A program made the position numbers and the translations under genes. Below are positions 1 through 7,048 of a DNA stretch of 12,098 nt, one piece after another. The stretch spans positions 6,778 to 18,875 of the forward strand of contig DIPA01000001.1 of assembly GCA_002427055.1 (NCBI GenBank), read 5' to 3'. The notes under the pieces are model-generated. The model had not been told where the DNA came from, made no database searches, and worked only from the letters and a program-made list of their open reading frames with translations. The DNA comes from Firmicutes bacterium UBA5500. Its GTDB lineage: Bacteria > Bacillota > UBA994 > UBA5500. Each line of letters begins with the position of its first letter. The first letter of the stretch is position 1.

Positions 1-456
1 AACTAATAACTTGTCCTCCAATGTTACAGGAGGGAAAATGCCAGGGATCGAACAGCTAGCCCTTACAGCAGCGCTAACAGGGCCAGAGTTAATTACTACC
101 TTTTCTGCACTATACAAGTCAGTACAAATGGCTGCAAAAGGTAGTCGCAAGTCTGCAAAAGACCGTCCCCTGAGCAACGTCTCCAGCCGGCGCTCCAACC
201 TATCTGCTCCCAGCAGACTATGCCTAGGCACTACAAGATGTCCGAGGTCACGCCAAACGGTACCACAAGCTACTTGCGCTATCCCATTGGGGGGATAACC
301 GGCTGCAAATAAAGCTCCCATAATACTACCGGAGCTAGTGCCGGCAATCATATCAATCTTAATACCTATATCTGATAGCGCCTGCAGCACCCCAATATGC
401 GCCAGTCCCCGCGCTACTCCGCCTCCTAATGCTAAGCCAATCTTCGGTTGTGTCAT
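1..456 (-). CDS. Patatin-like phospholipase (RssA type), C-terminus cut by window edge
   Basis: Serine acyl hydrolase of the patatin family, expected to cleave acyl chains from lipids at the cytoplasmic side of the membrane; the true substrate is unknown for most bacterial members. The first 152 residues are visible. The oxyanion-hole loop GGGVARG is at residues 11-17 and the nucleophile elbow GTSSG at 39-43, with Ser41 as nucleophile. The catalytic Asp (DGG/DGA motif) lies in the missing part. Residues 130-143, ending in SIPGIFPPV, match the conserved segment that follows the lipase core in this family. The ATG at 456 overlaps the TAA of the upstream CapA-type gene by one base (TAATG) and is preceded by GGAGGAG inside that gene, so the two are translationally coupled. 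About half of the protein should lie beyond the window. Family assignment is firm; function is inferred. Confidence 0.93.
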   Translation of the reverse strand, partial: MTQPKIGLALGGGVARGLAHIGVLQALSDIGIKIDMIAGTSSGSIMGALFAAGYPPNGIAQVACGTVWRDLGHLVVPRHSLLGADRLERRLETLLRGRSFADLRLPFAAICTDLYSAEKVVINSGPVSAAVRASCSIPGIFPPVTLEDKLLV

Positions 457-1757
457 TAGTCTCCTCCTCGCCACAGCAGTCGACCTTGCTTGCGGTCAAG
501 TTCACTGCCTAACTTCTTGGAACGGGATAGAACTAAGTCTAGTACTTGGTCAGCAGCTGATCCGGTCAGAACTGAAGTCCTACCTTGTTCCATCAAAATT
601 GGCACCAATTCAAAACCACTAACCCCTTCTTGAGACATCTCTAGAAGCACTACATACCCCTCACGCTGAGTGTCTTCATAGGGATGAAACAAGAAATTCC
701 CTAAACTATAGAAAATGGGCTTGCCGCAATAGAGTTCCACTCCATAGGGCTGGTGGGGGTGATGCCCAATAATAGCAGTTCCACCTGCATCGATAATAGC
801 ACGACCCAGATCGCGCTGCCAAGCTAATGGCTCAACCAATCCTTCATACCCCCAATGCAGAGAAACGATAACTAGGTCGGCCACTTGCTTGGCCTGGTCA
901 ATAGCAGCAAACATCAGGTCACGCGCACCGGGCGCATCATGTACCGCAATACCAGATTGCTCCTTTGTGGCAAGCCAGGCCGTTTGCGCCCATAACGGTA
1001 ATACGTCACGTTGCCCAAAAGCCAAGAATGCGATGGACAGATCGCCGACCTGCGTGATCAACGGGCTGAACGCCTCCGCCTGACTCGTACCCGAGCCGGC
1101 GTAACCAATGCCACAATTACGCAAGTACTGCATGGTATCTAGGAACGCAGGCTGTCCATAATCGAGAGCATGGTTGTTGGCGAGAGAGACTACGTCAATT
1201 CCTGCCGCTACCAGGGCTTGCAAGGCCTCAGGCTTTCCACAAAAAGTATAGCGCTTGTTAACCGGTGCTCCACGTTGACTAACCGGCCCCTCCAAATTTA
1301 CGAAAGCTAAGTCAGCCTTGAGCGATAAATCGTTCATGCCTGCCAAGACATCATCAGGGCCATAATGCAGAATATGCTCACCCGGCATCTTGTCTAGCAT
1401 CACATCTCCGGCAGCAAAGAGACTAATGCGGGGTGTCGGCTGAGTAGTAAACTGACACTCTTGATCACCCGCCAACTCTATCGTATAAGTAGTCTCCCAT
1501 GCCCAGCTAGAAACAGGATTAATCGTTAGCCGACGCCCATCAGAACTCCAGTTTGCCTGATACTCTGCATGAGGAGTAATAGCCAACTCTTGTTCATGTG
1601 TGGGGATACTGCGGTCCCAAACTAGCTCAACTGCCGCACATCTATCTAAGAGCTCGCTGGGGTATTGCACAAGAGCAGGCCGCGGTCGTGACACTAGCAC
1701 ATATATAGCTAGCACTAGCGATAGGCTAACGATCAATTGTAGCGTTCGCTTCCTCAT
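456..1757 (-). CDS. CapA family metallophosphoesterase-like protein with N-terminal anchor
   Basis: Member of the CapA/PgsA (YwtB) family, named for poly-gamma-glutamate capsule synthesis but widespread in Bacillota without capsule genes. Residues 7-23 form one hydrophobic anchor or uncleaved signal, so the rest should face outside. Residues ~42-106 resemble a small Ig-like (Big_5 type) domain, a tentative call. The calcineurin-like fold follows, with GDVML (117-121), NLEGP (154-158), SLANNHALDYG (191-201), HWG (301-303) and GHHPH (331-335), which carry the expected metal-binding Asp, Asn and His residues. The length of 433 residues is normal for an anchored CapA protein. Reading is open from a GTG at 1760, but GGGGGA lies only 3 nt from that GTG and 6 nt from the ATG at 1757, so ATG is preferred. 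It is first in a unit with the coupled patatin gene. No capsule ligase (CapB/CapC) is adjacent, so polyglutamate export is not supported here. Confidence 0.93.
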   Translation of the reverse strand: MRKRTLQLIVSLSLVLAIYVLVSRPRPALVQYPSELLDRCAAVELVWDRSIPTHEQELAITPHAEYQANWSSDGRRLTINPVSSWAWETTYTIELAGDQECQFTTQPTPRISLFAAGDVMLDKMPGEHILHYGPDDVLAGMNDLSLKADLAFVNLEGPVSQRGAPVNKRYTFCGKPEALQALVAAGIDVVSLANNHALDYGQPAFLDTMQYLRNCGIGYAGSGTSQAEAFSPLITQVGDLSIAFLAFGQRDVLPLWAQTAWLATKEQSGIAVHDAPGARDLMFAAIDQAKQVADLVIVSLHWGYEGLVEPLAWQRDLGRAIIDAGGTAIIGHHPHQPYGVELYCGKPIFYSLGNFLFHPYEDTQREGYVVLLEMSQEGVSGFELVPILMEQGRTSVLTGSAADQVLDLVLSRSKKLGSELDRKQGRLLWRGGD

Positions 1758-1792
1758 CACAAATCCCCCAGTCCAGAAAATTAACCATAGTC

Positions 1793-1820
1793 ATTATATA
1801 ATTCCTTACAAACAAGCCAA
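1793..1820 (-). promoter_or_regulatory. Sigma-A-like promoter for the CapA-patatin unit
   Basis: On the minus strand, TTGGCT (1820-1815) is followed after 16 nt by a perfect TATAAT (1798-1793). It sits 36 nt upstream of the CapA-type ATG at 1757 and just downstream of the terminator of the preceding gene, which is where an independent promoter is expected. The -35 box matches the consensus at four of six positions. Recognised by eye only. Confidence 0.6.
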
Positions 1821-1851
1821 CACCTGCAACTGGCCTGAATCCCAAGCAAAG

Positions 1852-1874
1852 AAAAAGGACCACTTAGGTGGTCC
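1852..1874 (-). terminator. Rho-independent terminator of the zinc-ribbon gene
   Basis: On the minus strand a 7-bp stem GGACCAC/GTGGTCC (1874-1868 with 1863-1857) closes a 4-nt loop and runs into TTTTTC. It begins 40 nt after the stop codon of the zinc-ribbon gene. A second copy of GGACCAC lies just upstream at 1899-1893 and could compete for the same 3' arm. Confidence 0.75.
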
Positions 1875-1913
1875 GAGACTGCTGTATAGATCGTGGTCCT
1901 TCTTACTTTCTGC

Positions 1914-2228
1914 CTAAGTTGGGTTTGCCAGTAAAAAAGCGTCTCCACATGCTGGACAAGTGATTGCGGCGTCTGCTATAGTTTCATACGAAACTGCAAC
2001 TAACGAACGGCAACTAGGGCAAGCCACTTGCATTTTGTCACTAATTTCGTCCCAACCTTCAACTACTTGCTGCATCACATTTAACAACTCCCCTATGATT
2101 TCTAGACTTGACAACCACAAACTATCGTCGTTCTCTAGGCCTACATTGTTATCGGCTTGTCTGCGTAATTCACTAGTCTTCTGTTCCAGGATGCGTACGC
2201 GACCTACAACAGCGCGCTTGTTGTTCAT
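1914..2228 (-). CDS. Small zinc-ribbon protein, possible CD1247-N type
   Basis: Protein of 104 residues with an N-terminal helical part (about 5-65, rich in Leu, Glu and Val) and a C-terminal zinc ribbon: CPSC at 70-73 and CPAC at 91-94, the four Cys expected to hold one Zn. This architecture resembles a family of small clostridial proteins annotated as CD1247 N-terminal domain proteins, whose function is unknown to me; that link is tentative. The frame is open further upstream to 2351, but the upstream residues look non-coding in composition and lack a good ribosome site. The ATG at 2228 has AGGGAG upstream at 2245-2240 (11 nt spacing), so I take that start. An ATG at 2291 in the same frame is the alternative. 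The gene is monocistronic with its own terminator, and its start faces the divergent ATP-grasp gene. It may act as a regulator or adaptor, but nothing shows DNA binding directly. Confidence 0.7.
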   Translation of the reverse strand: MNNKRAVVGRVRILEQKTSELRRQADNNVGLENDDSLWLSSLEIIGELLNVMQQVVEGWDEISDKMQVACPSCRSLVAVSYETIADAAITCPACGDAFLLANPT

Positions 2229-2304
2229 ACATCGTGCAACTCCCTTGCTTGAGCCTACTAGAGATAATGTGCCACTGCTGCGCGAAATCATACAACCAAG
2301 CCTC

Positions 2305-2321
2305 TCACTAGGCCTGAGTGA
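2305..2321. repeat. Imperfect inverted repeat in the divergent intergenic region
   Basis: TCACT (2305-2309) and AGTGA (2317-2321) are inverted around a core containing AGGCCT. It is flanked by two direct copies of AACCAAG at 2294-2300 and 2321-2327. It lies between the zinc-ribbon start at 2228 and the divergent ATP-grasp start at 2417, so it could be an operator. The arms are short and chance is a real alternative. I found no convincing -35/-10 pair in this 188-nt gap on either strand. Confidence 0.25.
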
Positions 2322-2416
2322 ACCAAGACACCTCTGATAACGCAAGAACATAGCATGTAATGAACATCGGTAGCCGGAGTGTTCGTAACAATAATTTTTT
2401 GTGAGGATGATGCATC

Positions 2417-3772
2417 ATGCAGCTCGTAAGAGCTTGTCAGCAAATTGACGCTGAGTTAGGGCGCGCTTGCATTTCGCGACCACTGGCTAGGCCCAATCCG
2501 AATGCGCGTTTTGCCCCTTTTCGAATTAGCCCCACTCCTTTCCAAGTCACCGCCAGCCAAGCTACTGAACTAGAGCAACTGGGGGAGTTGCTACGTGATT
2601 TCTATCATGCGATGGATGAGCTTTATTGGCTAAGCAAAAAAGGTGATGTCCCAAGATTTATCTCCCAATCTCTTGATGCAGGCAAGCCAGCTTGGCTGAT
2701 TGAGTTAGCACAAGCAGAGGCCTTTCGCGGGCAAATACCGATCATCCTACGCCCCGACCTATTACTTACCGCTGCCGGCTGGAGAGCGACAGAACTAGAT
2801 TCAGTACCTGGCAGCATGGGTCTTTTGGCTTTCTTTGAGCATGTTTATGCCGACTGGCGGCTTCTTGGTGATGGACAAACCCAAAATGCCCTAGCTAAGG
2901 CATTAGCAACTCTGTCCGGTCCCGAGGGGCAGGCCGCAATTATCGTCTCAGAGGAATGCAGTGGCTATCGGCCGGAGACCGCCTGGCTATCTCGCCAGTG
3001 GCGAGACCGCGGCCTCTGCATACCGACACTTGCACCGGAACAATTGCAGGTTGATAGTGAGCATGTACGCTGGCAAGGGGAACGCTTACAGCTTATCTAT
3101 CGCTTCTTCGAACTATTTGACCTTGACAATATCCCCAACGCCAAAGATATTCTCTATTTGGGCGCACAAGGAAAAATAATGATCACGCCTCCTCCCAAAC
3201 CTCACCTAGAGGAGAAGATGTGGTTTGCCTTTTTGCACCATCCTGAGCTACAAGCCGCCTGGGAAGAACTATTAGGAAGCGAGACACTCGCTTACCTGCA
3301 GCAGCTGATTCCTGCTACCTGGCTACTGAGCCGTGACCCACAAGCATTTGCCGGTGGACCGTGTGGTTCATTGGCAGGCCTAAAGCGAACCAGTCGCCGC
3401 CAACGCCCCTACATACTTAAGCCTTCTGGATTTTCTGCCTTAGCTTGGGGAGGACATGGGTTTAGTCGCGGCAAAGACTATACTACCAGTCGCTGGGGAC
3501 AGACGCTGGAGGAATACCTGCTACAGGATGGTACCAGACCTTATATCATCCAAGAGTATCAGCCGTCAGAACCACAAGTCGTTTTGCACTACGACTCTTC
3601 CAGTGAGGACATCACAGAATTCACCGGCAAACTGCGTCTTTGCCCTTATTATTTCTTGCATGAAGACGAGGTTACACTTTCAGGAGCATTAGCGACCCTC
3701 GTTCCCCTTAGCAAGCCGATTATTCACGGCATGACAGAAGCCGTGATGGTACCTACCGCCATTCAGCAATAG
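2417..3772 (+). CDS. ATP-grasp ligase of the glutathionylspermidine-synthase-like type
   Basis: Protein of 451 residues that reads as a circularly permuted ATP-grasp enzyme related to glutathionylspermidine synthase, a class that uses ATP to join a carboxylate to an amine or thiol. Visible marks are RPD (112-114) followed by TELDSVPG (125-132), the segment LIYRFFELFDL (226-236), ILKPSGFSALAWGGHG (333-348) with Lys335 as a likely ATP contact, the acidic strand IIQEY (377-381), and a C-terminal block KLRLCPYYF (405-413) with IHGMTEAVM (436-444). The substrate cannot be read from sequence, and no amidase or second ligase sits beside it. The ATG at 2417 has GAGGATG 8-14 nt upstream; it is the first plausible in-frame start. 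This is the only plus-strand gene in the window, divergent from the zinc-ribbon gene and convergent with the flavin reductase operon. The ATP-grasp call is good; the reaction is unknown. Confidence 0.82.
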   Translation: MQLVRACQQIDAELGRACISRPLARPNPNARFAPFRISPTPFQVTASQATELEQLGELLRDFYHAMDELYWLSKKGDVPRFISQSLDAGKPAWLIELAQAEAFRGQIPIILRPDLLLTAAGWRATELDSVPGSMGLLAFFEHVYADWRLLGDGQTQNALAKALATLSGPEGQAAIIVSEECSGYRPETAWLSRQWRDRGLCIPTLAPEQLQVDSEHVRWQGERLQLIYRFFELFDLDNIPNAKDILYLGAQGKIMITPPPKPHLEEKMWFAFLHHPELQAAWEELLGSETLAYLQQLIPATWLLSRDPQAFAGGPCGSLAGLKRTSRRQRPYILKPSGFSALAWGGHGFSRGKDYTTSRWGQTLEEYLLQDGTRPYIIQEYQPSEPQVVLHYDSSSEDITEFTGKLRLCPYYFLHEDEVTLSGALATLVPLSKPIIHGMTEAVMVPTAIQQ

Positions 3773-3848
3773 TGACCAACTCCAACAATAAGAGCGGCAT
3801 GACCTGCCTCCACACGTTTATCCAGCCAGTCTAAGGTACTAGATATAC

Positions 3849-3893
3849 AAAAAGCAACCCTATCATAGAAAAGAATAGGGTTGCTCTATTTTT
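3849..3893. terminator. Bidirectional terminator between convergent genes
   Basis: An 11-bp perfect stem AGCAACCCTAT/ATAGGGTTGCT (3853-3863 with 3875-3885) has an 11-nt loop. It is flanked by an A run (3849-3853) and a T run (3889-3893), so it can terminate transcription from both sides: the plus-strand ATP-grasp gene and the minus-strand flavin reductase operon. Confidence 0.88.
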
Positions 3894-3898
3894 GACTG

Positions 3899-4459
3899 CT
3901 ATTGCCTACTAAAACCAAAACGGCCTAGATAATCCCCAAGTCCATAGTAGTTGCTACCGGCATAGGCAATAGGTTGAGCCTGCTGATAATTAATATGCTG
4001 TTTGTCATCAACAATATCGGCATCGGCGTGCACCGCCACAATGCGTGCTATGAAAAGAACATGTGATCCCAGCAGCAGTTCTTGCTCTACGTGGCACTCA
4101 AGATTAATGGGACATTCGGCAATCAACGGTGCATATTGCAGTTGGCTGCCGGCCAAGGCGGTCAAACCTCGCTCGGCAAACTTATCAGCAACCCGGCCAC
4201 TAACTAAGCCACAGTAATCTAATGTCTCCGCCATAGCCCGGCTGGGAATATTAACCACAAATTCTTTTGTTTCAGAGATCAACTGATATGAATGCCTAGT
4301 TGGCCTTACCGCAATGGTTAGCATGGGCGGGTCAGAACAGACTGTGCCCGTCCATGCTATGGTAATGATGTTATGTTTACCCGTGGGCGTGCCACAGCTG
4401 ACCATGACTGCCGGCACAGGGCAGAGAACCGTATGCGGTTTAAGCTGAATCTTAGCCAT
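3899..4459 (-). CDS. Flavin reductase family protein (flavoredoxin-like, FMN split barrel)
   Basis: Protein of 186 residues matching the FMN-binding split-barrel flavin reductases of anaerobes (flavoredoxin-like). These bind FMN tightly and pass electrons between NAD(P)H or ferredoxin-type donors and other redox proteins; the partner here is unknown. Typical segments are PVPAVMVSCG (14-23), NIITIAWTGTVCSDPP (30-45), the VRPTRHSY stretch (51-58), EFVVNIP (66-72), DYCG (81-84), the KFAERGLT segment (93-100), APLIAECPINLEC (110-122), GSHVLFI (131-137) and a C-terminal LGRFGF (178-183). The frame stays open to a GTG at 4468, but AAAGGAG at 4476-4470 abuts that codon and stands 10 nt from the ATG at 4459, which is therefore the start. 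It is last in a run with the HAD and M42 genes (40-nt gap to the HAD stop) and is followed by a terminator. Confidence 0.92.
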   Translation of the reverse strand: MAKIQLKPHTVLCPVPAVMVSCGTPTGKHNIITIAWTGTVCSDPPMLTIAVRPTRHSYQLISETKEFVVNIPSRAMAETLDYCGLVSGRVADKFAERGLTALAGSQLQYAPLIAECPINLECHVEQELLLGSHVLFIARIVAVHADADIVDDKQHINYQQAQPIAYAGSNYYGLGDYLGRFGFSRQ

Positions 4460-4499
4460 ACATAACACACTCCTTTATTCTATTTTAGCACCATTAATC

Positions 4500-5144
4500 T
4501 TAATTAAGACCTAGCAGTATCGTCGTCAACTGGGAGAATTCCTGAATGCGGTAATGGGCAGCTGCTAGCTCATTCTCCTGACCAACACCGAAAGCGCAAC
4601 CGATTGTCAGTAAGCCATTACTGAGGCCTGCTTTAATATCATGCCAGCGATCGCCTACCATGGCTGCCGGCTGCTCAAACCTGGGCAAGACCTGGCGCAG
4701 AATCTCGCTCTTGGTTCGCCCAGGATAATCTTCTGCACAAAAACGGTTGCTGAAATACCGACCAATACCTAAGGCATCAGGAACTGCTCGTAGATAATTG
4801 CCTTCACAATTACTGAGAATGCACAGCACCAAACCTGCCTGGTGCAATTGTGCCAATGTCTGAACAACTCCCGGAAAAGGACGCGCTGTGCCCTGTTTTA
4901 GTAGAGCTAGCTCAGTGACTCCCATCAATTGCCTCGCTTGCTGCTGCAGTTCCGGCGTAGCGTTAGGCAAGAGTCTCTGCCAAATCTCACTTGTTTGGTA
5001 ACCTAAATTGCTCAGTAAAACTTCATCACTAGGAACCGGTTGCCCAAGCTTCTCTAATACTTGGCGAAAGGCCGTTACAGCAACATCATGCGGCGGCCAG
5101 AGTGTAGCATCTAAGTCAAAAAACACTGTTCTTATCGGCAACAT
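4500..5144 (-). CDS. HAD superfamily hydrolase (phosphoglycolate-phosphatase-like)
   Basis: Cytosolic Mg-dependent phosphatase of the haloacid dehalogenase superfamily, 214 residues, normal length for subfamily I with an alpha-helical cap. All four motifs are visible: DLDAT at 10-14 (Asp10 nucleophile, Asp12 general acid), ILSN at 109-112 (Ser111), Lys145 in the GRTKSE segment, and GDRWHD at 164-169 (Asp165 and Asp169 for Mg). The cap falls between about 17 and 85. The motif I variant DLDAT in place of the usual DLDGT is common enough to be active. The substrate cannot be read from sequence; phosphoglycolate and pyrimidine nucleotides are the common ones for this type. The ATG at 5144 has AAGGAG 7 nt upstream. 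It lies 29 nt after the M42 gene and 40 nt before the flavin reductase gene, so the three are likely co-transcribed. Confidence 0.92.
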   Translation of the reverse strand: MLPIRTVFFDLDATLWPPHDVAVTAFRQVLEKLGQPVPSDEVLLSNLGYQTSEIWQRLLPNATPELQQQARQLMGVTELALLKQGTARPFPGVVQTLAQLHQAGLVLCILSNCEGNYLRAVPDALGIGRYFSNRFCAEDYPGRTKSEILRQVLPRFEQPAAMVGDRWHDIKAGLSNGLLTIGCAFGVGQENELAAAHYRIQEFSQLTTILLGLN

Positions 5145-5173
5145 CTTATCTCCTTGTCAGCTTAGCTACCCGA

Positions 5174-6253
5174 CTAGATAAAACTAAGCTCTGCTATAGC
5201 AGGTAGATTGAGGCAGATCTGACGCAGTAACTGCAATGCATGTACTGCATCATTGAGATCAAGCATTTCCACCGGTGAATGCGAGTAGCGGCGTGGCATA
5301 GTGAGGGCCGCACTTAAGATGCCATCTCGCACTAAGTGCATCGCTGAGGCATCCGTGTTACCGCCGCTAAAAACAGCCAGCTGGTAAGGCACCTGTGCCT
5401 GCTCGGCCATTGCCACCATAAACTGCTTCACGCAAGGATTGAGTAGGAAGCCACGTGGCCCACCGCCACTCAAGACCTGAATAACCGGTCCGCGGCCGAT
5501 ATGAATCGGTAGTTCCTTGTTCGTATTGATATCTGGAGTGTCGCCTGCCGGAACAGTATCAAGGGCGATAGCTAAGTCTGGGTTAACGCGATACGCGGCC
5601 ACTGTAGCACCCCTGAGCCCTACTTCTTCCTGAACTGTAATAACAGCATGTACTTCTCCCGCAAATTCGACTCCCTGCAGGCTGGCCAGAAGTTTAACCA
5701 GCACAGCACAGCCGATGCGATCATCAACAGCTTTGCCAAAAACACGATCGGAGTTGCCACCTAAGGTAGCTAGTTCTGCCACATAAACAATGGGGTCACC
5801 CACTTTAACACCAAGGGCTGCAACTGCCTCCGCCGAATCAACACCAAGATCGATATACAGGTTATCAGACGCTACTACCCGAGTACGTTCTTCGGGCGTC
5901 TGCATATGCCCCGCTTTCACGCCTATAATGCCAATATGTCCACTGACCAACACCTTACGGCCTAAGAGTAATGGATCAAGAGTGCCACCTACCTTGTGAA
6001 AACGCACAAAACCATTGCTCTCTACACTCTTGACCATGGCTCCAATTTCATCCGAGTGTGCCGTTATCATCAGGCGTGGCCCCGGCCGGTTGCCTCTTTT
6101 GACCGCAGAAATATTCCCAAAACCATCAACTTCTATCTGGTCAGCTAGTGGGCTCAATAGCTCCAGCAAGTGCTTTACTACTTGCTGTTCTTGCCCCGCC
6201 AGACCAGTAATAGCCGTTAGCTCGGCTAACATTTGCTTGAGTTCCTGTTTCAT
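5174..6253 (-). CDS. M42 family metallopeptidase (glutamyl/tetrahedral aminopeptidase type)
   Basis: Cytosolic dinuclear-metal aminopeptidase of family M42 (FrvX/YsdC/TET type), which trims N-terminal residues from peptides and often forms 12-subunit tetrahedral shells. Of its 359 residues, the metal ligands and catalytic residues are all in place: AHSDE (His66, Asp68), AVDDRIG (Asp177 or Asp178 as the bridging Asp), EEVGLRGA (Glu209 as catalytic base, Glu210 as ligand), LDTVP (Asp232) and the C-terminal HSPVE (His325). GGNTDAS (298-304) is the usual conserved loop before it. The length is typical. The reading frame opens with GTG at 6256 directly followed by ATG at 6253; GGAGG at 6265-6261 is 7 nt from the ATG and only 4 nt from the GTG, so ATG is chosen. 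It is first of the three-gene run with HAD and flavin reductase. Substrate preference cannot be predicted; older labels such as endoglucanase M for this family are misleading. Confidence 0.95.
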   Translation of the reverse strand: MKQELKQMLAELTAITGLAGQEQQVVKHLLELLSPLADQIEVDGFGNISAVKRGNRPGPRLMITAHSDEIGAMVKSVESNGFVRFHKVGGTLDPLLLGRKVLVSGHIGIIGVKAGHMQTPEERTRVVASDNLYIDLGVDSAEAVAALGVKVGDPIVYVAELATLGGNSDRVFGKAVDDRIGCAVLVKLLASLQGVEFAGEVHAVITVQEEVGLRGATVAAYRVNPDLAIALDTVPAGDTPDINTNKELPIHIGRGPVIQVLSGGGPRGFLLNPCVKQFMVAMAEQAQVPYQLAVFSGGNTDASAMHLVRDGILSAALTMPRRYSHSPVEMLDLNDAVHALQLLRQICLNLPAIAELSFI

Positions 6254-6330
6254 CACTCCACCTCCATTATTGCTTCATTACAGTTTGTATTCGCTGCAGC
6301 GTAGCACTTCCCTGCAGTATTAACCATGAG

Positions 6331-6358
6331 AAAAAAGGGGCTGTTCACTACAGCCCCT
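6331..6358 (-). terminator. Rho-independent terminator after the cobO unit
   Basis: A 9-bp stem AGGGGCTGT/ACAGCCCCT (6336-6344 with 6350-6358) and a 5-nt loop are followed on the minus strand by TTTTTTC. It starts 17 nt past the stop of the membrane protein gene and separates the cobO unit from the M42 operon. Confidence 0.88.
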
Positions 6359-6375
6359 GAAGTCCGCCCCTCATC

Positions 6376-7020
6376 CTAAGGAGTGGTAATGGTGGGTTCT
6401 GGCACTTTGTACAGGTCGGCAAATGCATAACCTGTGACCTCTTCTTCCAGGGCGCTGAGATAGATAATGCGATCTAGGTTGTGATTCTTGTCAAAACCTA
6501 AAGCATACTGCTCCTGCAACTGCTTCTCCTTATCAATTATCTTGATCACTGTAAAGACATTCATGCCATCACTAGTCTGTTGATAGCTAACCGTAAAAGC
6601 TTTGTCATGTAACGCTGTCTGCAGCTTATCTAGTACTACTGGGAGGTCAACGTAAAATTCCGGCAGATTATTGGTTGCGTAGTCAAGCGTCTGCTCTTTT
6701 TCTAGATCGGTAAAAGCCCAAGCCTCATCTTTTTTCTCAATTTGATATGTAGGCCACGTATTCTCTGCGAGATACCCATAGCTGAGAGTTTTAATATTGG
6801 GCCAATCATTGCGTAGACGCGCAATGCCCCTGTCACCTATCTTGCGTAAGATGCGTGGTGAAGCTCCGGCATAAGTGCTTAAGTTGAGGTTAGGAAACAA
6901 ATACGTAGCTACAAATACAGCTAGGACCAAAACGACCAGTGCTGCAGGAATTATAATATCCCACTGTGGGCCCTGTTGCTTGCCCTCCCGTGCGGCGCGT
7001 CGCCGCTGCTGCCTATTCAT
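6376..7020 (-). CDS. Single-pass membrane protein of unknown function
   Basis: I do not recognise this 214-residue protein. It opens with a strongly basic cytoplasmic tail (MNRQQRRRAAREGK) and one transmembrane helix at about 22-43, so by the positive-inside rule residues 45-214 should lie outside the membrane. That outer part has mixed helix and strand character, several Tyr and Trp, no Cys and no evident catalytic motif, and ends in a Pro/Thr-rich tail. Stretches such as NDWPNIKTLSYG (71-82) and YALGFDKNHNLDRIIYL (172-188) look like strands of a small ligand-binding or lipocalin-like fold, a weak impression. The ATG at 7020 has AAGGAGG ending 10 nt upstream. It sits 28 nt behind cobO and before a terminator, so it is probably co-transcribed with it; that does not by itself imply a role in corrinoid metabolism. 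Confidence 0.8.
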   Translation of the reverse strand: MNRQQRRRAAREGKQQGPQWDIIIPAALVVLVLAVFVATYLFPNLNLSTYAGASPRILRKIGDRGIARLRNDWPNIKTLSYGYLAENTWPTYQIEKKDEAWAFTDLEKEQTLDYATNNLPEFYVDLPVVLDKLQTALHDKAFTVSYQQTSDGMNVFTVIKIIDKEKQLQEQYALGFDKNHNLDRIIYLSALEEEVTGYAFADLYKVPEPTITTP

Positions 7021-7048
7021 ATCTTAACAACCTCCTTCTAGATGCAAA

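Noticed and set aside
456..1757. Capsule (poly-gamma-glutamate) operon
   Set aside because: Only a CapA-type gene is present; no CapB or CapC ligase gene adjoins it, and CapA relatives are common without capsules.
1761..1913. T-box or other attenuator before the CapA-type gene
   Set aside because: No specifier stem or T-box sequence is present. A good promoter lies downstream of the hairpin, so the hairpin ends the previous gene.
6015..6323. Plus-strand open frame opposite the M42 gene, and similar plus-strand frames at 11-298, 338-622, 1960-2337 and 9315-10416
   Set aside because: All are antisense to well-supported minus-strand genes, lack ribosome sites and give proteins with no recognisable motif.
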